From assembly GCF_030410395.1 (NCBI RefSeq), contig NZ_JAUHHF010000001.1, positions 186,001 through 250,000 on the forward strand: a stretch of 64,000 bases of DNA, written 5' to 3'. A program made the position numbers and the translations under genes. Position 1 is the stretch's first letter. Each line of letters opens with the position of its first letter. The notes under the pieces are model-generated. The model was not told the DNA's origin. It saw only the letters and a program-made list of their open reading frames with translations, and made no database searches. Shown here piece after piece: positions 25,490 through 33,913 of this stretch. This DNA is from Zwartia panacis (lineage in GTDB: Bacteria > Pseudomonadota > Gammaproteobacteria > Burkholderiales > Burkholderiaceae_B).

Positions 25490-26929
25490 AAGTATGGATG
25501 AGTGCCAGTTAGCCTGATCGCGCTTGAGCGGACCCGCTCCTAAACTCCATTGCATGTTGATGCCAGATACGGTGACAGGCCATTTCACACGTCTAGCCGG
25601 TCCCCACACTGTGAGTTCAACAGTGTCACTCCAGTCTTTGGGTGTTTCTGGGGCGAGGGCAGGGCGTTCAAGACCTAAAGGGTCCACAGTCGTCAACAGT
25701 AAGGCGCCGGTTCGAGCCAGCGATGCGCGGGCAATCGAGCCAATACCGGTTTGGACGCGCTTTTCAAGGCCTTTGAGAACTGCCGTGGCAAGCAAGTAGC
25801 CTGTCGCATGATCCAGCGCCTGAACGGGGAGTGGTTCTGGGCGAGCGCTCTGCGAAAGCTCTTGTCCCAGTTGAGCGATCCCGATACTCATTTGTACCAG
25901 ACTGTCGAAACCCCGTCGGTTGGACCAAGGTCCAGTAAAACCATACGCATCGAGTGAAACATCAACCAGACCTGGTCGGATCCGCTGACGCGTCTCTGCG
26001 TTGAGTCCCATCTTGACCAGGGCATCGCTGCGATAGCCATGGACCAAAACGTCCGCTTCGCTCAATAGTTTGATCCAGTGCGCACGCTGTTCGGCCAGGC
26101 GAAGATCGAGCGCTGCGCAACGTTTGCCAAGGGTCATTTCGGGGGCGTTTGACTCATTCCACATCGGCGCATCGAGTCGCAAAACTTGCGCACCGAGTCC
26201 GGCCAACATGCGGGTCGCCGCCGGGCCCGCTAATACACGCGTCATGTCGAGAATTTTGATTCCCGCAAGAGGCTGGCCAGGATCATACTTCCAGCCACCG
26301 GGATGTCCTTGTTCACCGTCGACCCAATCGATCAGGGGTTCCTGTTCAACGGCTTGGCCCTGTGGATGATGCAGCCATTCATTGACAGAGAGCATGGTTG
26401 CCGCACATCCGCCTTCGGCAATCACGCTTGCCACGAGTTCGTCGCGTTTCCATCCCGATACCGCTCGAGCCATCGCTTCAGGGTTTGCGGAACACCCAAG
26501 CGTCCGGAGTGCCGCAGCACGATGATGTGAAGCATTGGTATGCAGCCGCAACCAGCCATCTTGCGCCAGATAGTCCGCCGCGGGGAGCTCATCCAGTTTG
26601 GGAGGCTTCCAACTCTCGGGTCTGAGCGTTGTGGCAAACCAGAATGAAGCCAAGCGCCGATCGACTTGTACCGTCATATTTTGAGGCGCGCCTCGACCAT
26701 TGGCAGTCTCCAGGGCGTGAACAAGCGAGCCAACAGCCAAGCCTGCAGCCCCCATTGATGCGGCGGCGAGTTCAGTGACTGCAAAAAAAGAGGGTAAATG
26801 TCCTTTGCCTGTGAAGGACACGCTCTCCGTCTGAGAATGGGCGCCTCGGGCCGCCTCCCAGATCGTCTCCAGAAGACTCCGACTCGAATCTTGCGAGGGC
26901 CCGGGATAAGGAGGTGGTTGCTTGAACAT
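25478..26929 (-). CDS. CaiB/BaiF family III CoA transferase
   Basis: A 483-residue class III CoA transferase. The core block LAGIKILDMTRVLAGPAATRML is in the middle (near residue 223), followed by LGAQVLRLDAP, KRCAALDL, ADVLVHGYR and VSLDAYGFTGPW, the usual family order. The N-terminal 200 residues contain a second, degenerate domain with similar length, so the protein resembles a two-domain fusion of which the first half lacks the clear motif. Such enzymes move CoA between carboxylic acids. There is no operon partner; it lies upstream of tRNA-Arg on the opposite strand, and its substrate is unknown. Confidence 0.85.
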   Translation of the reverse strand: MFKQPPPYPGPSQDSSRSLLETIWEAARGAHSQTESVSFTGKGHLPSFFAVTELAAASMGAAGLAVGSLVHALETANGRGAPQNMTVQVDRRLASFWFATTLRPESWKPPKLDELPAADYLAQDGWLRLHTNASHHRAAALRTLGCSANPEAMARAVSGWKRDELVASVIAEGGCAATMLSVNEWLHHPQGQAVEQEPLIDWVDGEQGHPGGWKYDPGQPLAGIKILDMTRVLAGPAATRMLAGLGAQVLRLDAPMWNESNAPEMTLGKRCAALDLRLAEQRAHWIKLLSEADVLVHGYRSDALVKMGLNAETRQRIRPGLVDVSLDAYGFTGPWSNRRGFDSLVQMSIGIAQLGQELSQSARPEPLPVQALDHATGYLLATAVLKGLEKRVQTGIGSIARASLARTGALLLTTVDPLGLERPALAPETPKDWSDTVELTVWGPARRVKWPVTVSGINMQWSLGAGPLKRDQANWHSSILSTL

Positions 26930-27007
26930 GCCGAAACCTGAAGTTGGTTGAAAAGCTGAGCAGAACTCGAAAGCAAATTCAATCCTACACCCGTTTTAAA
27001 AAGCTGA

Positions 27008-27013
27008 TATAAT
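27008..27013 (+). promoter_or_regulatory. -10 box of the tRNA-Arg promoter
   Basis: A perfect TATAAT lies 13 bp before the tRNA 5' end, so transcription would start within a few bases of the mature RNA. The matching -35 region (about 26985-26990, CTACAC) is weak. Confidence 0.6.
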
Positions 27014-27026
27014 TTTAGTCTTTGTA

Positions 27027-27103
27027 GCGCCCGTAGCTCAGTTGGATAGAGTACTTGGCTACGAACCAAGGGGTCGTGGGTTCGAATCCTGCCGGGCGCG
27101 CCA
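27027..27103 (+). tRNA. tRNA-Arg (anticodon ACG)
   Basis: A 77-nt tRNA with CCA encoded. The acceptor stem GCGCCCG (27027-27033) pairs with CGGGCGC (27093-27099), the anticodon stem CTTGG/CCAAG encloses loop CTACGAA with anticodon ACG, and the T arm has GTTCGAAT-type sequence with two G-U pairs in the stem. The discriminator base is G. The A34 is expected to be edited to inosine by TadA, reading CGU, CGC and CGA. No integrase or att duplication was seen beside it. Confidence 0.97.
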
Positions 27104-27110
27104 TAAAAAT

Positions 27111-27154
27111 CAGGGGCTTACAGATTAATTCTGTAAGCCCCTGTCCATTTTTGA
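27111..27154 (+). terminator. Rho-independent terminator after tRNA-Arg
   Basis: A perfect 14-bp stem (CAGGGGCTTACAGA at 27111-27124 with its complement at 27130-27143) and a 5-nt loop, followed by TCC and ATTTTTG. It begins 7 bp after the tRNA 3' end. Confidence 0.85.
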
Positions 27155-27256
27155 GGCCAATTGCTGCGACGCATCAATAAAACTATGACCTACGTTATAC
27201 GCTAATTGGAATAGTTGGAGTTGCTTTAAGTTAAAAATTGGCGCTATCATTCACAC

Positions 27257-27616
27257 ATGGCTACTGAATCGAAACACTCTCTTACATATCTGCGCTTCCT
27301 GAACCTCGTTCATGCGATTAAGCAGATCCCCACGTTTCCTGCAATGGATCCGGTCGAAGAGCGCTTGCTCGCCATGCTAGGTGTCAATTGGCACAATGGT
27401 AAAAAAGTCAGCGTGCTCGAGGCAATGGGTCTCTCAACAGAAATCTCTGCGACAACTGCTCACCGGCGCTTGAAGACACTGCGTAAAAAAGGCATGATCG
27501 AGCTTGACACAGACAAGGTCGATAGCCGCGTGAAATATGTTGTGCCTACTCCACTTGCAGAACAGTACTTTGTGACGCTCGGACAGGCGATCGACAAGGC
27601 CCATCAACCAGGTTGA
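27257..27616 (+). CDS. Small winged-helix DNA-binding protein (MarR-like)
   Basis: A 119-residue protein whose central part looks like a winged helix: VSVLEAMGLSTEISATTAHRRL (helix-turn-helix, near residues 55-76) followed by KTLRKKGMIEL and a Lys/Arg-containing wing. There is no obvious ligand domain. The gene is followed after 3 bp by a membrane protein gene, so the pair is probably an operon and the regulator may control it. I do not recognise a named family; MarR-like is a fold-level call. Confidence 0.7.
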   Translation: MATESKHSLTYLRFLNLVHAIKQIPTFPAMDPVEERLLAMLGVNWHNGKKVSVLEAMGLSTEISATTAHRRLKTLRKKGMIELDTDKVDSRVKYVVPTPLAEQYFVTLGQAIDKAHQPG

Positions 27617-27619
27617 TTT

Positions 27620-28213
27620 ATGTTTTCCACGCCACCAGGCGCTGCTGATCGGACAAAAACTAATCATCGCCTCAGTACTGGGGCGATGATTTTGTTTGTG
27701 GTCGGGGTAGCTGTTGCTTGGGTCGCTTTGTACCAATTCAATACTTGGCTTTTCTCGAGTATCCACCTGACTGGCTTCATTAGCTGGATCTTTTTGCCTG
27801 CCGCCATTCGAATGTTGGCGGTGATGGTCGGTGGCTGGGCGGGTGCGCTCGGGCTGTTTTTGGGGGCAATCATCACAAACTTGAGCCTGCTGCAGTTCGA
27901 GCCACTCAACATTGTGGTTCTGGCGGCGCTTTCAGCTCTTGGGCCTTTAGTTGCCGTTTATCTTTGCACCCGATGGTTGCAGTTGCCCAGCGATCTGGGT
28001 GGTCTGCAGCGCTCACAACTCATGGTATTCGCTGTCGCAGGTGCCGTCTTCAATGTGTTTCCACACAATCTTTATTTTTATATGACTGGACTCACGCATG
28101 ATGCATGGTCCGGTGTGTTCCCGATGTTTGTTGGTGATTTAGCCGGAACATTGATTGTGCTGTATCTGGCGAGTTTATCGATTCGCTTGGCTCTCAAGAG
28201 CGCTCGGGTTTAA
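27620..28213 (+). CDS. Integral membrane protein of unknown function
   Basis: A 197-residue protein with about six predicted membrane helices (roughly residues 23-45, 50-70, 72-92, 96-116, 130-150 and 165-190). The order and the helix-breaking motifs (RMLAVMVGGWAGALGLFLG, FPHNLYFYMTGL) recall membrane sensor modules of the MASE type, but there is no attached signalling domain. It lies 3 bp after the small winged-helix gene and convergent to the Trp-rich protein gene (9 bp gap). The function is unknown. Confidence 0.7.
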   Translation: MFSTPPGAADRTKTNHRLSTGAMILFVVGVAVAWVALYQFNTWLFSSIHLTGFISWIFLPAAIRMLAVMVGGWAGALGLFLGAIITNLSLLQFEPLNIVVLAALSALGPLVAVYLCTRWLQLPSDLGGLQRSQLMVFAVAGAVFNVFPHNLYFYMTGLTHDAWSGVFPMFVGDLAGTLIVLYLASLSIRLALKSARV

Positions 28214-28222
28214 ATCAAAAAA

Positions 28223-28483
28223 CTATACCCACCCCCGAAGCCAATGTTGTTGATCTTTCAATGCGCGCCATGCCAAGCGTATGACTCTGCCTGTCATGGC
28301 AGCCTGAAGCTCAATTTCAACAACGGGGTCACCCGGTTGCTCAGGTTCGATGACGTTGACCACCCAAAAATGCTTTTCTTTGTGTGTTGGCCGCACAGCG
28401 GTCCATTTGCTCAGCAAAAGCTTTTTTGGGTGAACGTGATTTTTCGTGGGTGTTGTATCACTTTTCAATGGTGATATTGCCAT
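28223..28483 (-). CDS. Trp-rich small protein (TIGR02450 family)
   Basis: An 86-residue protein with the TIGR02450 core: HPKKLLLSKWTAVRP, then KEKHFWVVNVIEPE, and RLAWRALKDQQHWLRGWV at the end. Conserved tryptophans and basic residues are the family hallmark; the function is unknown. The ATG at 28483 was chosen because it begins a normal-length product. The same frame is open to an ATG at 28510, and the 5' end overlaps the upstream Bug gene by 26 bp either way or more. It is probably transcribed from the Bug gene promoter. Confidence 0.8.
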   Translation of the reverse strand: MAISPLKSDTTPTKNHVHPKKLLLSKWTAVRPTHKEKHFWVVNVIEPEQPGDPVVEIELQAAMTGRVIRLAWRALKDQQHWLRGWV

Positions 28484-29438
28484 CTGTGATGACTTTGTTC
28501 CAAACAGCACTTTCCTCTACCATCTTCTTGGCAAAATCGGCCGAACTGCCACCGCCAGGGTCAAAGCCAAGCTTGGCAAGTTGCGCAAGCACTTTTGGAT
28601 CTTTTAACGACTGATTCAACGCTTGATTGAGCTTGTTGAGGACCGGCTCACTCATGCCTGCGGGACCGAATACGCCAAACCAGGTCAAGGACTCGTAACC
28701 GGGCACAAAGTTGGTCAGTGGTGGAATGTCAGGCGCGACTGAGAAGGGCTTGCCCGAGGTCACTGCCAATGCGCGGACTTTACCATCCCGGATATGAGGT
28801 AACGAAACAGAGATCGAGTCAAACATCATATCCAAACGGCCAGCCATCAAGTCCGGCATGGCCAATGCCGTGCCTTTGTATGGCACGTGAGTCATTTTGG
28901 TATTAGTCATGGCCAGAAAGCGTTCAGCCGACAGGTGGGGGATGCCACCCGTGCCTGCCGACCCAAAATTGAGCTTGCCAGGATTTTTCTTGATGTAATC
29001 AATCAGTTCCGGCATGGTCTGAGCGGGTGAGCTCAGTGGCACCACCACCACCTGTGGCGAGGAAGCCAGGAACATGATGGGCGTAAAGTCTTTGGTGGGC
29101 GAATAAGGCATCTTTGGGTTGAGCAAAGGGCCGATCGTGTGTGTGCTCGAGGTGGCAATCAGAATGGTGTATCCATCAGGCGCTGCGCGGGCGACCATTT
29201 CAGAACCAATGACGCCTGCGGCACCCGCGCGGTTTTCAACCACAACACTTTGGCCAAGCTCCGCGCCGAGTTGTTGCGCCACGACTCGAGATACGAGGTC
29301 AGTCGCACCTCCTGCTGGAAAAGGGACAACAAGCTTGATGGGTTTATTCGGGTAGGCCTGCTGCGCAAAAGCGATTGGTGCAGTCATGCAGGCCAGAGCA
29401 GAGAGACCTGCAATGAGTGCAATGCGTCTAGTTTTCAT
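28458..29438 (-). CDS. Bug-family (TctC) periplasmic solute receptor in the AtuA-like operon
   Basis: A 326-residue Bug/TctC receptor: signal peptide ending near AFAQQ, YPNKPIKLVVPFPAGGATD, and a central HVPYKGTALAMPDLMAGR block. It lies 57 bp after the AtuA C-terminal-like gene on the same strand, with no TctA/TctB gene nearby. Context suggests that it binds the acid or ester handled by the AtuA-type protein. It overlaps the downstream Trp-rich gene by 26 bp. Confidence 0.9.
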   Translation of the reverse strand: MKTRRIALIAGLSALACMTAPIAFAQQAYPNKPIKLVVPFPAGGATDLVSRVVAQQLGAELGQSVVVENRAGAAGVIGSEMVARAAPDGYTILIATSSTHTIGPLLNPKMPYSPTKDFTPIMFLASSPQVVVVPLSSPAQTMPELIDYIKKNPGKLNFGSAGTGGIPHLSAERFLAMTNTKMTHVPYKGTALAMPDLMAGRLDMMFDSISVSLPHIRDGKVRALAVTSGKPFSVAPDIPPLTNFVPGYESLTWFGVFGPAGMSEPVLNKLNQALNQSLKDPKVLAQLAKLGFDPGGGSSADFAKKMVEESAVWNKVITDGNITIEK

Positions 29439-29495
29439 GACAAAGACTCCGAAGCAATAAAAACGACAGTGATTGATATATTAAGCCAGCACGCG

Positions 29496-29882
29496 TCAGG
29501 CAGGCTGAGAGTACTCTTTGACTGTAAGCTTTTCTGCAAGCGCTTGTGGGACGACAATCGGCATATCCATCATCCAGAATGACAAGCCTTTTCCATGCGT
29601 ATCAAGATTGAGTGCGTCATTGACGCCACCGTCCAAAATCCCCTCAAGAACGAAATTCATCGCGTGCAGTTTGGGCAAGACGTAGCGCGTCACTTTGGTC
29701 GGATGTCGGTAGCCAAACCACTCAGCGACTTTTTCCTCCGTTGCCTGGGCAACCAGTAAATCGAAACAAGCAGGGTCCCAAGCGATGACACTGATATTAG
29801 AGGTATTGCCTTTATCTCCCGCGCGTCCGTGTGCGAGTTGGTACAAGGGCAGTTGAACTGTTTGATGAGGTGTTGAGGTCAT
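29496..29882 (-). CDS. AtuA C-terminal domain-like small protein
   Basis: A 128-residue protein matching the small C-terminal domain of AtuA/DUF1446 proteins (PLYQLAHGRAGDKGNTSNISVIA near the start, GGVNDALNLDTHGKGLS near the end). In many bacteria this domain is fused to the large part; here it is a separate gene whose ATG overlaps the stop of the large-subunit gene (ATGA, 29879-29882). A frame extension to 29915 is less likely. The two proteins probably form a complex. Confidence 0.85.
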   Translation of the reverse strand: MTSTPHQTVQLPLYQLAHGRAGDKGNTSNISVIAWDPACFDLLVAQATEEKVAEWFGYRHPTKVTRYVLPKLHAMNFVLEGILDGGVNDALNLDTHGKGLSFWMMDMPIVVPQALAEKLTVKEYSQPA

Positions 29883-31258
29883 GCGCGCTGCTCCTCGACA
29901 AAGCGATAGCCACAAGGGACGGATTCACGTGGGATGGTGCAGGACAATGTGTCCAGTCGGGGTCTGAGTGAAGTTCTCACGCCCCCCCCTCCGGCAGGGC
30001 CACAGCAATACAGTGAGGTCACCTCACGCAGAATTTTTTCAGCGATTGATTTATCAATGTGTACGCCGGCCACACGCAAGCGGACGTCACGCGCTTCGGG
30101 TAAGCCTTTGCCCATTAGTTCTCCGGCGTCATCGCCAAAAATACTGAGGGCACCGATCAGATCCACGCGCAATGGTAATAAGTGTCCGATGCGTTTGCGG
30201 ACTGTTTCACCAGCCAGCGCGGCACGCTCTCTGGCGCGAAAGCCCGCATAGGAAATCTCAGCTTCGGCGAGATAGCCATTGTCATAGCAAACGTTGACTT
30301 TGAGCTCAGCTGGGCGAGGATGCCCTTGGATGCCTTCGACACGGATACGATCCGGACCTTCTTGTGTGATGGTCGCCTCAGTAATGTCTGCGGTGACATC
30401 CGGTGTCAAGTAGCGGGCTGGGTCATGCACTTCGTACAAAATCTGCTCACGGCCTGTACGGTCATCCACGAGTCCACCGGTATTGTTTGCCTTGAAAACA
30501 GAAAAAGTACCGTCTGCACGAATTTCAGCGATCGGAAAACCGATTCGGTCCATGCCAGGGACGGACTTTTGACCAGGTACGCTGTAGTAACCACCTGAAA
30601 CTTGCGTGCCGCACTCAAGCATATGTCCGGCCATCGTGCCACAGCCCATTTTGTGCCAGTCATCCATCGCCCAGCCAAAGTGCGCAATGGCGGGACCCAG
30701 CGTGAGGGATGGATCCGACACACGACCGGTCACAACAATGTCTGCGCCTTCCATGAGCGCTTGCGCAATCTCAAAGGCGCCGATGTAGGCATTGGCACTG
30801 ACAACACGGGCTGGATCGATATTCGTACCGAGTTTTTTGAGTAAAAATTTCAATTGCTCGGGCTCGGTCAGGTCGTCCCCGTACACGACTGCGATGCGAG
30901 GAGTACGGAGATTTTGTTCGCGTGCAATGGCGAAAATCCTCTGGGCAGCGGCTTGGGGATTGGCTGCACCAAAATTACTGACGATCTGAATATTGTGATC
31001 GAGACAGCGTTTGAGTACGGGACCCACCAGATCTGCGAGAAGGGGCTCGTAGCCCATTTTCGGATCTTTGCGTTTTTCGATTTGCGCGAGAGCTAAGGTA
31101 CGCTCGGCAAGTGTTTCAAAATTCAGCACGCCGCCGCCCAGAGCGATCAGAGTATCGACCACAGGGCCTGCGCCATCCGTGCGATCTCCAGAAAAACCGG
31201 TCGCGCATCCCACGTAGAGGGGGCGTTGCGCGGCATGCGATGTAGTTAAAGTGCTCAT
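29879..31258 (-). CDS. AtuA-like acyclic terpene utilisation family protein (DUF1446)
   Basis: A 459-residue DUF1446 protein, the large part of the AtuA family. Motifs include VGCATGFSGDRTDGA at the N-terminus, IVSNFGAANPQAAAQ near residue 95, VVTGRVSDPSLTLGPA near 180 and YCCGPAGGGGVR near 425. AtuA is required for citronellol/geraniol degradation in Pseudomonas, but its biochemical activity is not established and most family members sit in other catabolic contexts. It is the third gene of an operon with a D-hydroxyacid dehydrogenase, an EamA transporter, the small partner and a Bug receptor. Terpene genes proper (atuB-H) are absent. Confidence 0.87.
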   Translation of the reverse strand: MSTLTTSHAAQRPLYVGCATGFSGDRTDGAGPVVDTLIALGGGVLNFETLAERTLALAQIEKRKDPKMGYEPLLADLVGPVLKRCLDHNIQIVSNFGAANPQAAAQRIFAIAREQNLRTPRIAVVYGDDLTEPEQLKFLLKKLGTNIDPARVVSANAYIGAFEIAQALMEGADIVVTGRVSDPSLTLGPAIAHFGWAMDDWHKMGCGTMAGHMLECGTQVSGGYYSVPGQKSVPGMDRIGFPIAEIRADGTFSVFKANNTGGLVDDRTGREQILYEVHDPARYLTPDVTADITEATITQEGPDRIRVEGIQGHPRPAELKVNVCYDNGYLAEAEISYAGFRARERAALAGETVRKRIGHLLPLRVDLIGALSIFGDDAGELMGKGLPEARDVRLRVAGVHIDKSIAEKILREVTSLYCCGPAGGGGVRTSLRPRLDTLSCTIPRESVPCGYRFVEEQRA

Positions 31259-32169
31259 TTATTTGCCTGATTAGTGAGAGTGACACCAGCAATGACAATC
31301 GCCCCGCCAATCACCATCGAAATATAGACGGGCTCGTCGAGGATCAGATAGCTTAACAATAAGCCAAAAACGGGGACAAGGTTGGTGAAAACGACAGTCC
31401 TGGCCGGACCGATCATTTTGACGCCTTCGTTGTACCAGATGAAGGCGATGGCTGAGCCAAACGCACCTAAATAGAAAATGGCGAAAAAATTATTCCAGGT
31501 CAGCATTTCAGCACTCAGCCTGTCTAGTTCGGTCAGTGCTGCAAGACCCAGCACCAACGTGCCCCAAAGCGTGGCGTAGGTTGTTGCCGCAATTGGAGAT
31601 AATCCTCTGAGTGCAAAGCGACTAATCACGGTATAGCTCACCCAGCTGACAATCGCCCCGAACATCAAAAGCTCCCCCCAGCTGAAAGTCTGAATCAAAC
31701 TTTGGGTGGCATTGAGAATGTCGCCTTGGGTGACGATGGTCAGGGTACCGATGAGGGCGAGTGCGATTCCGCCCCAGCGATAGAATCCAAGTTTTTCTTT
31801 GAGAATCAGCGCAACGGTGACCGCTGTCATAATCGGACTTAACGCCACGAGCAGGGCGGTTTTTCCCGCAGGCATACGCTCCAGTGCGCCAAATAAAAAG
31901 AAGTTGTAGATGGAGATCCCGGTCAGGCCCAGAAGCAGGGTCACCCAAAGCTGTTTGTGGCTGAGCTTGGGTAGACCACCCTCGACGCGGTAGGCAATCA
32001 ACAGCAGTAACACCGATGCGATCACGAAACGACCTGTCGCGACAGTCAGTGGCGGCATGGCCTGTACGGCGATTCGACCTGCAATAAAAGTGGCGCCCCA
32101 AAAAAAGGCACAAAGCACGAGTTTGATATAGGCCGAGCGAAGGGATTGTGAGTGCGTCTGTGGACCCAA
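31255..32169 (-). CDS. EamA/DMT-family inner-membrane transporter
   Basis: A 304-residue drug/metabolite transporter with about ten helices in two EamA repeats (first repeat with FFWGATFIAGRIA, second with WGELLMFGAIVSWVSYTV and the closing GPARTVVFTNLVPVFGLLLS). The family usually exports amino acids, metabolites or drugs. Its stop overlaps the start of the AtuA-like gene (ATGA, 31255-31258) and it begins 7 bp after the dehydrogenase gene, so it belongs to that operon and may export or import a pathway compound. Confidence 0.88.
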   Translation of the reverse strand: MGPQTHSQSLRSAYIKLVLCAFFWGATFIAGRIAVQAMPPLTVATGRFVIASVLLLLIAYRVEGGLPKLSHKQLWVTLLLGLTGISIYNFFLFGALERMPAGKTALLVALSPIMTAVTVALILKEKLGFYRWGGIALALIGTLTIVTQGDILNATQSLIQTFSWGELLMFGAIVSWVSYTVISRFALRGLSPIAATTYATLWGTLVLGLAALTELDRLSAEMLTWNNFFAIFYLGAFGSAIAFIWYNEGVKMIGPARTVVFTNLVPVFGLLLSYLILDEPVYISMVIGGAIVIAGVTLTNQANK

Positions 32170-32176
32170 GGATGTC

Positions 32177-33124
32177 TCAGCTCACCACGTTAACGGGTTT
32201 GCCTTGCGCAAAAGCGTTGAGATTGTTCGAGATACCATCCATCAGGCTGCGCATGCCATGCTCGTTGGCCCAGGTGATGTGAGGCGTAATAATCAGATTT
32301 GGCAAGTGCATCTGCAAAAGAGGATTTTCGGCGGGAGGGGGCTCGACAGCCAGCACATCTAATGCCACACCGCCTAACTGGCCACTAAGCAGACCATCGG
32401 CGACCGCCTGTTCATTGATCAGAGGTCCGCGCGCAGTGTTGATCAGCATGGCTCCACGCTTCATTTGAGCGATCTCCGCCTGGCCAATCATGCCGCGCGT
32501 GGCTTCGGTGAGCGGACAGTGCAGTGTAATGATGTCACTTTGAGCTAAAAGTGTTTCAAAGCGGACATAGCCTGGGCGAACCTCGGGTCGGTGGCGATGT
32601 TCGCCAAAGATGACATTCATACCCAGGGCCTGCGCGAGCGTCGCGACTTCGTTGCCGATGGCTCCCCGTCCAAAGATTCCCAGCGTGGCACCCCGCACAT
32701 TGAGCACGGGGGCCCCGTGCACGCAAAAATGGGGTGACTCTGGCCAGGCTTGACGCGCGATTGTCTGGTAATAAGGGAGCGCGCGTCGCAAAGAAAAAAT
32801 AAAGCCAATCACGCCCTCGCCCACGCTTTGCCTGGAGTAACCCGGTACGTTCGAGACCACCACACCATGCTCGCGGCAGGCTTGCAGATCCACACAGTCG
32901 TACCCGGTCGCAGCGACACAGACGAACTTCAGGCGAGGCAACTGCGCAAGGATAGTCGGAGTGAGCTTGATTTTATTGGTGATGCAAATGTCTGCTTCGG
33001 CGAGCGCCTTGACCACTGCCTCGGGATCCTGTGGTGTGGCTGGGAGATTGACCCACTTGGAAACCCAATCGGGCACGGGAAGGGGGGTTGGAATGGTGTC
33101 GCTGTCAAGAAATACGATCTGCAT
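32177..33124 (-). CDS. D-isomer-specific 2-hydroxyacid dehydrogenase
   Basis: A 315-residue NAD(P)-dependent enzyme and first gene of the AtuA-like operon. The cofactor motif GIFGRGAIGNEV is near residue 150, followed by the catalytic Arg (INTARGPLIN), Glu (LAVEPPP) and His (ITPHITWA). Sequence style is that of the glycerate/hydroxypyruvate reductase group. It is not a close copy of the other 2-hydroxyacid dehydrogenase near 17 kb; the motifs differ at many positions. Confidence 0.9.
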   Translation of the reverse strand: MQIVFLDSDTIPTPLPVPDWVSKWVNLPATPQDPEAVVKALAEADICITNKIKLTPTILAQLPRLKFVCVAATGYDCVDLQACREHGVVVSNVPGYSRQSVGEGVIGFIFSLRRALPYYQTIARQAWPESPHFCVHGAPVLNVRGATLGIFGRGAIGNEVATLAQALGMNVIFGEHRHRPEVRPGYVRFETLLAQSDIITLHCPLTEATRGMIGQAEIAQMKRGAMLINTARGPLINEQAVADGLLSGQLGGVALDVLAVEPPPAENPLLQMHLPNLIITPHITWANEHGMRSLMDGISNNLNAFAQGKPVNVVS

Positions 33125-33322
33125 GGTTAAACTTTACCCAGATGTGGTCTGATGTCGAATGCCGCCAATGCGGCAATGAAGCATTAAATCATGTTGGCGG
33201 TCAGTTTGAACTTAGTGCAAGATGGATGCTCAAAAATGATGAGATTTTCTCGCGATGTTTGACATCTCAACGGGCATTTAAGGGATATTTGATCTATTTT
33301 TATATATAAATCAAACAGTTAA

Positions 33323-33913
33323 ATGAAAAACAATCAACGGATACAAAAGACTCTTTTCGGGATTCTCGCTGCGGCACTGGCCTTGTTGGCTCTGTGGGGT
33401 TCTCAAGACCTGTCTGTGCAACTGATTCCTGATGCGCACGCTGCAGATAAAACCTACAAGTTGACCGGGAAAGTTGTTCGTGTCTCTGATGGCGACACGA
33501 TCAACTTGTTGATCGACAACAAACAAGAGCGCATTCGTTTGGCAAGTATCGATGCCCCGGAAACTGCGCATGGCAGCGATCAGCCAGGTCAACCTTATGG
33601 AGAGGCTTCCAGAAAAAACCTCGCTCATTATGTCGCGGGTAAAACGCTGACGGTGCTTTGTTTCGAAAAAGATCGCTTTGATCGACACATCTGTGACATC
33701 CCGATTGACGGTACAACCGCCAATCGGTTGCAAGTCGAGCAAGGAATGGCCTGGGCCAATCAGCAAGCTAAAGGTAAATACTTGCGTGATTCCTCATTGA
33801 TCGAGCTGCAAAAAAATGCGCAGCAGAAAAAGCTGGGGTTATGGGCAGAACCAGGTGCGGTTGCACCCTGGGATTGGCGAGTGCAGTGCTGGAAAAATAA
33901 AAAATGCTCTTAA
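33323..33913 (+). CDS. Thermonuclease-family (SNase-like) secreted nuclease
   Basis: A 196-residue protein with an N-terminal hydrophobic segment (residues about 13-33) and a staphylococcal nuclease-like domain. The catalytic set is visible: RVSDGDTINL (metal Asp), ERIRLASIDAPET (Arg and Glu) and KDRFDRHIC (second Arg). It probably hydrolyses DNA or RNA in the periplasm or outside the cell. Its last 10 bp overlap the start of the ABC binding-protein gene. The 198-bp region upstream is AT-rich near the start and has no clear ribosome-binding site. Confidence 0.88.
   Translation: MKNNQRIQKTLFGILAAALALLALWGSQDLSVQLIPDAHAADKTYKLTGKVVRVSDGDTINLLIDNKQERIRLASIDAPETAHGSDQPGQPYGEASRKNLAHYVAGKTLTVLCFEKDRFDRHICDIPIDGTTANRLQVEQGMAWANQQAKGKYLRDSSLIELQKNAQQKKLGLWAEPGAVAPWDWRVQCWKNKKCS

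Noticed and set aside
27027-27256. tRNA-Arg as an integration site of a mobile island
   Set aside because: No integrase, no direct repeat of the tRNA 3' end, and the downstream genes look like ordinary chromosomal genes.
28244-28474. Plus-strand 76-codon frame opposite the Trp-rich gene
   Set aside because: The minus-strand frame matches TIGR02450; this is its shadow.
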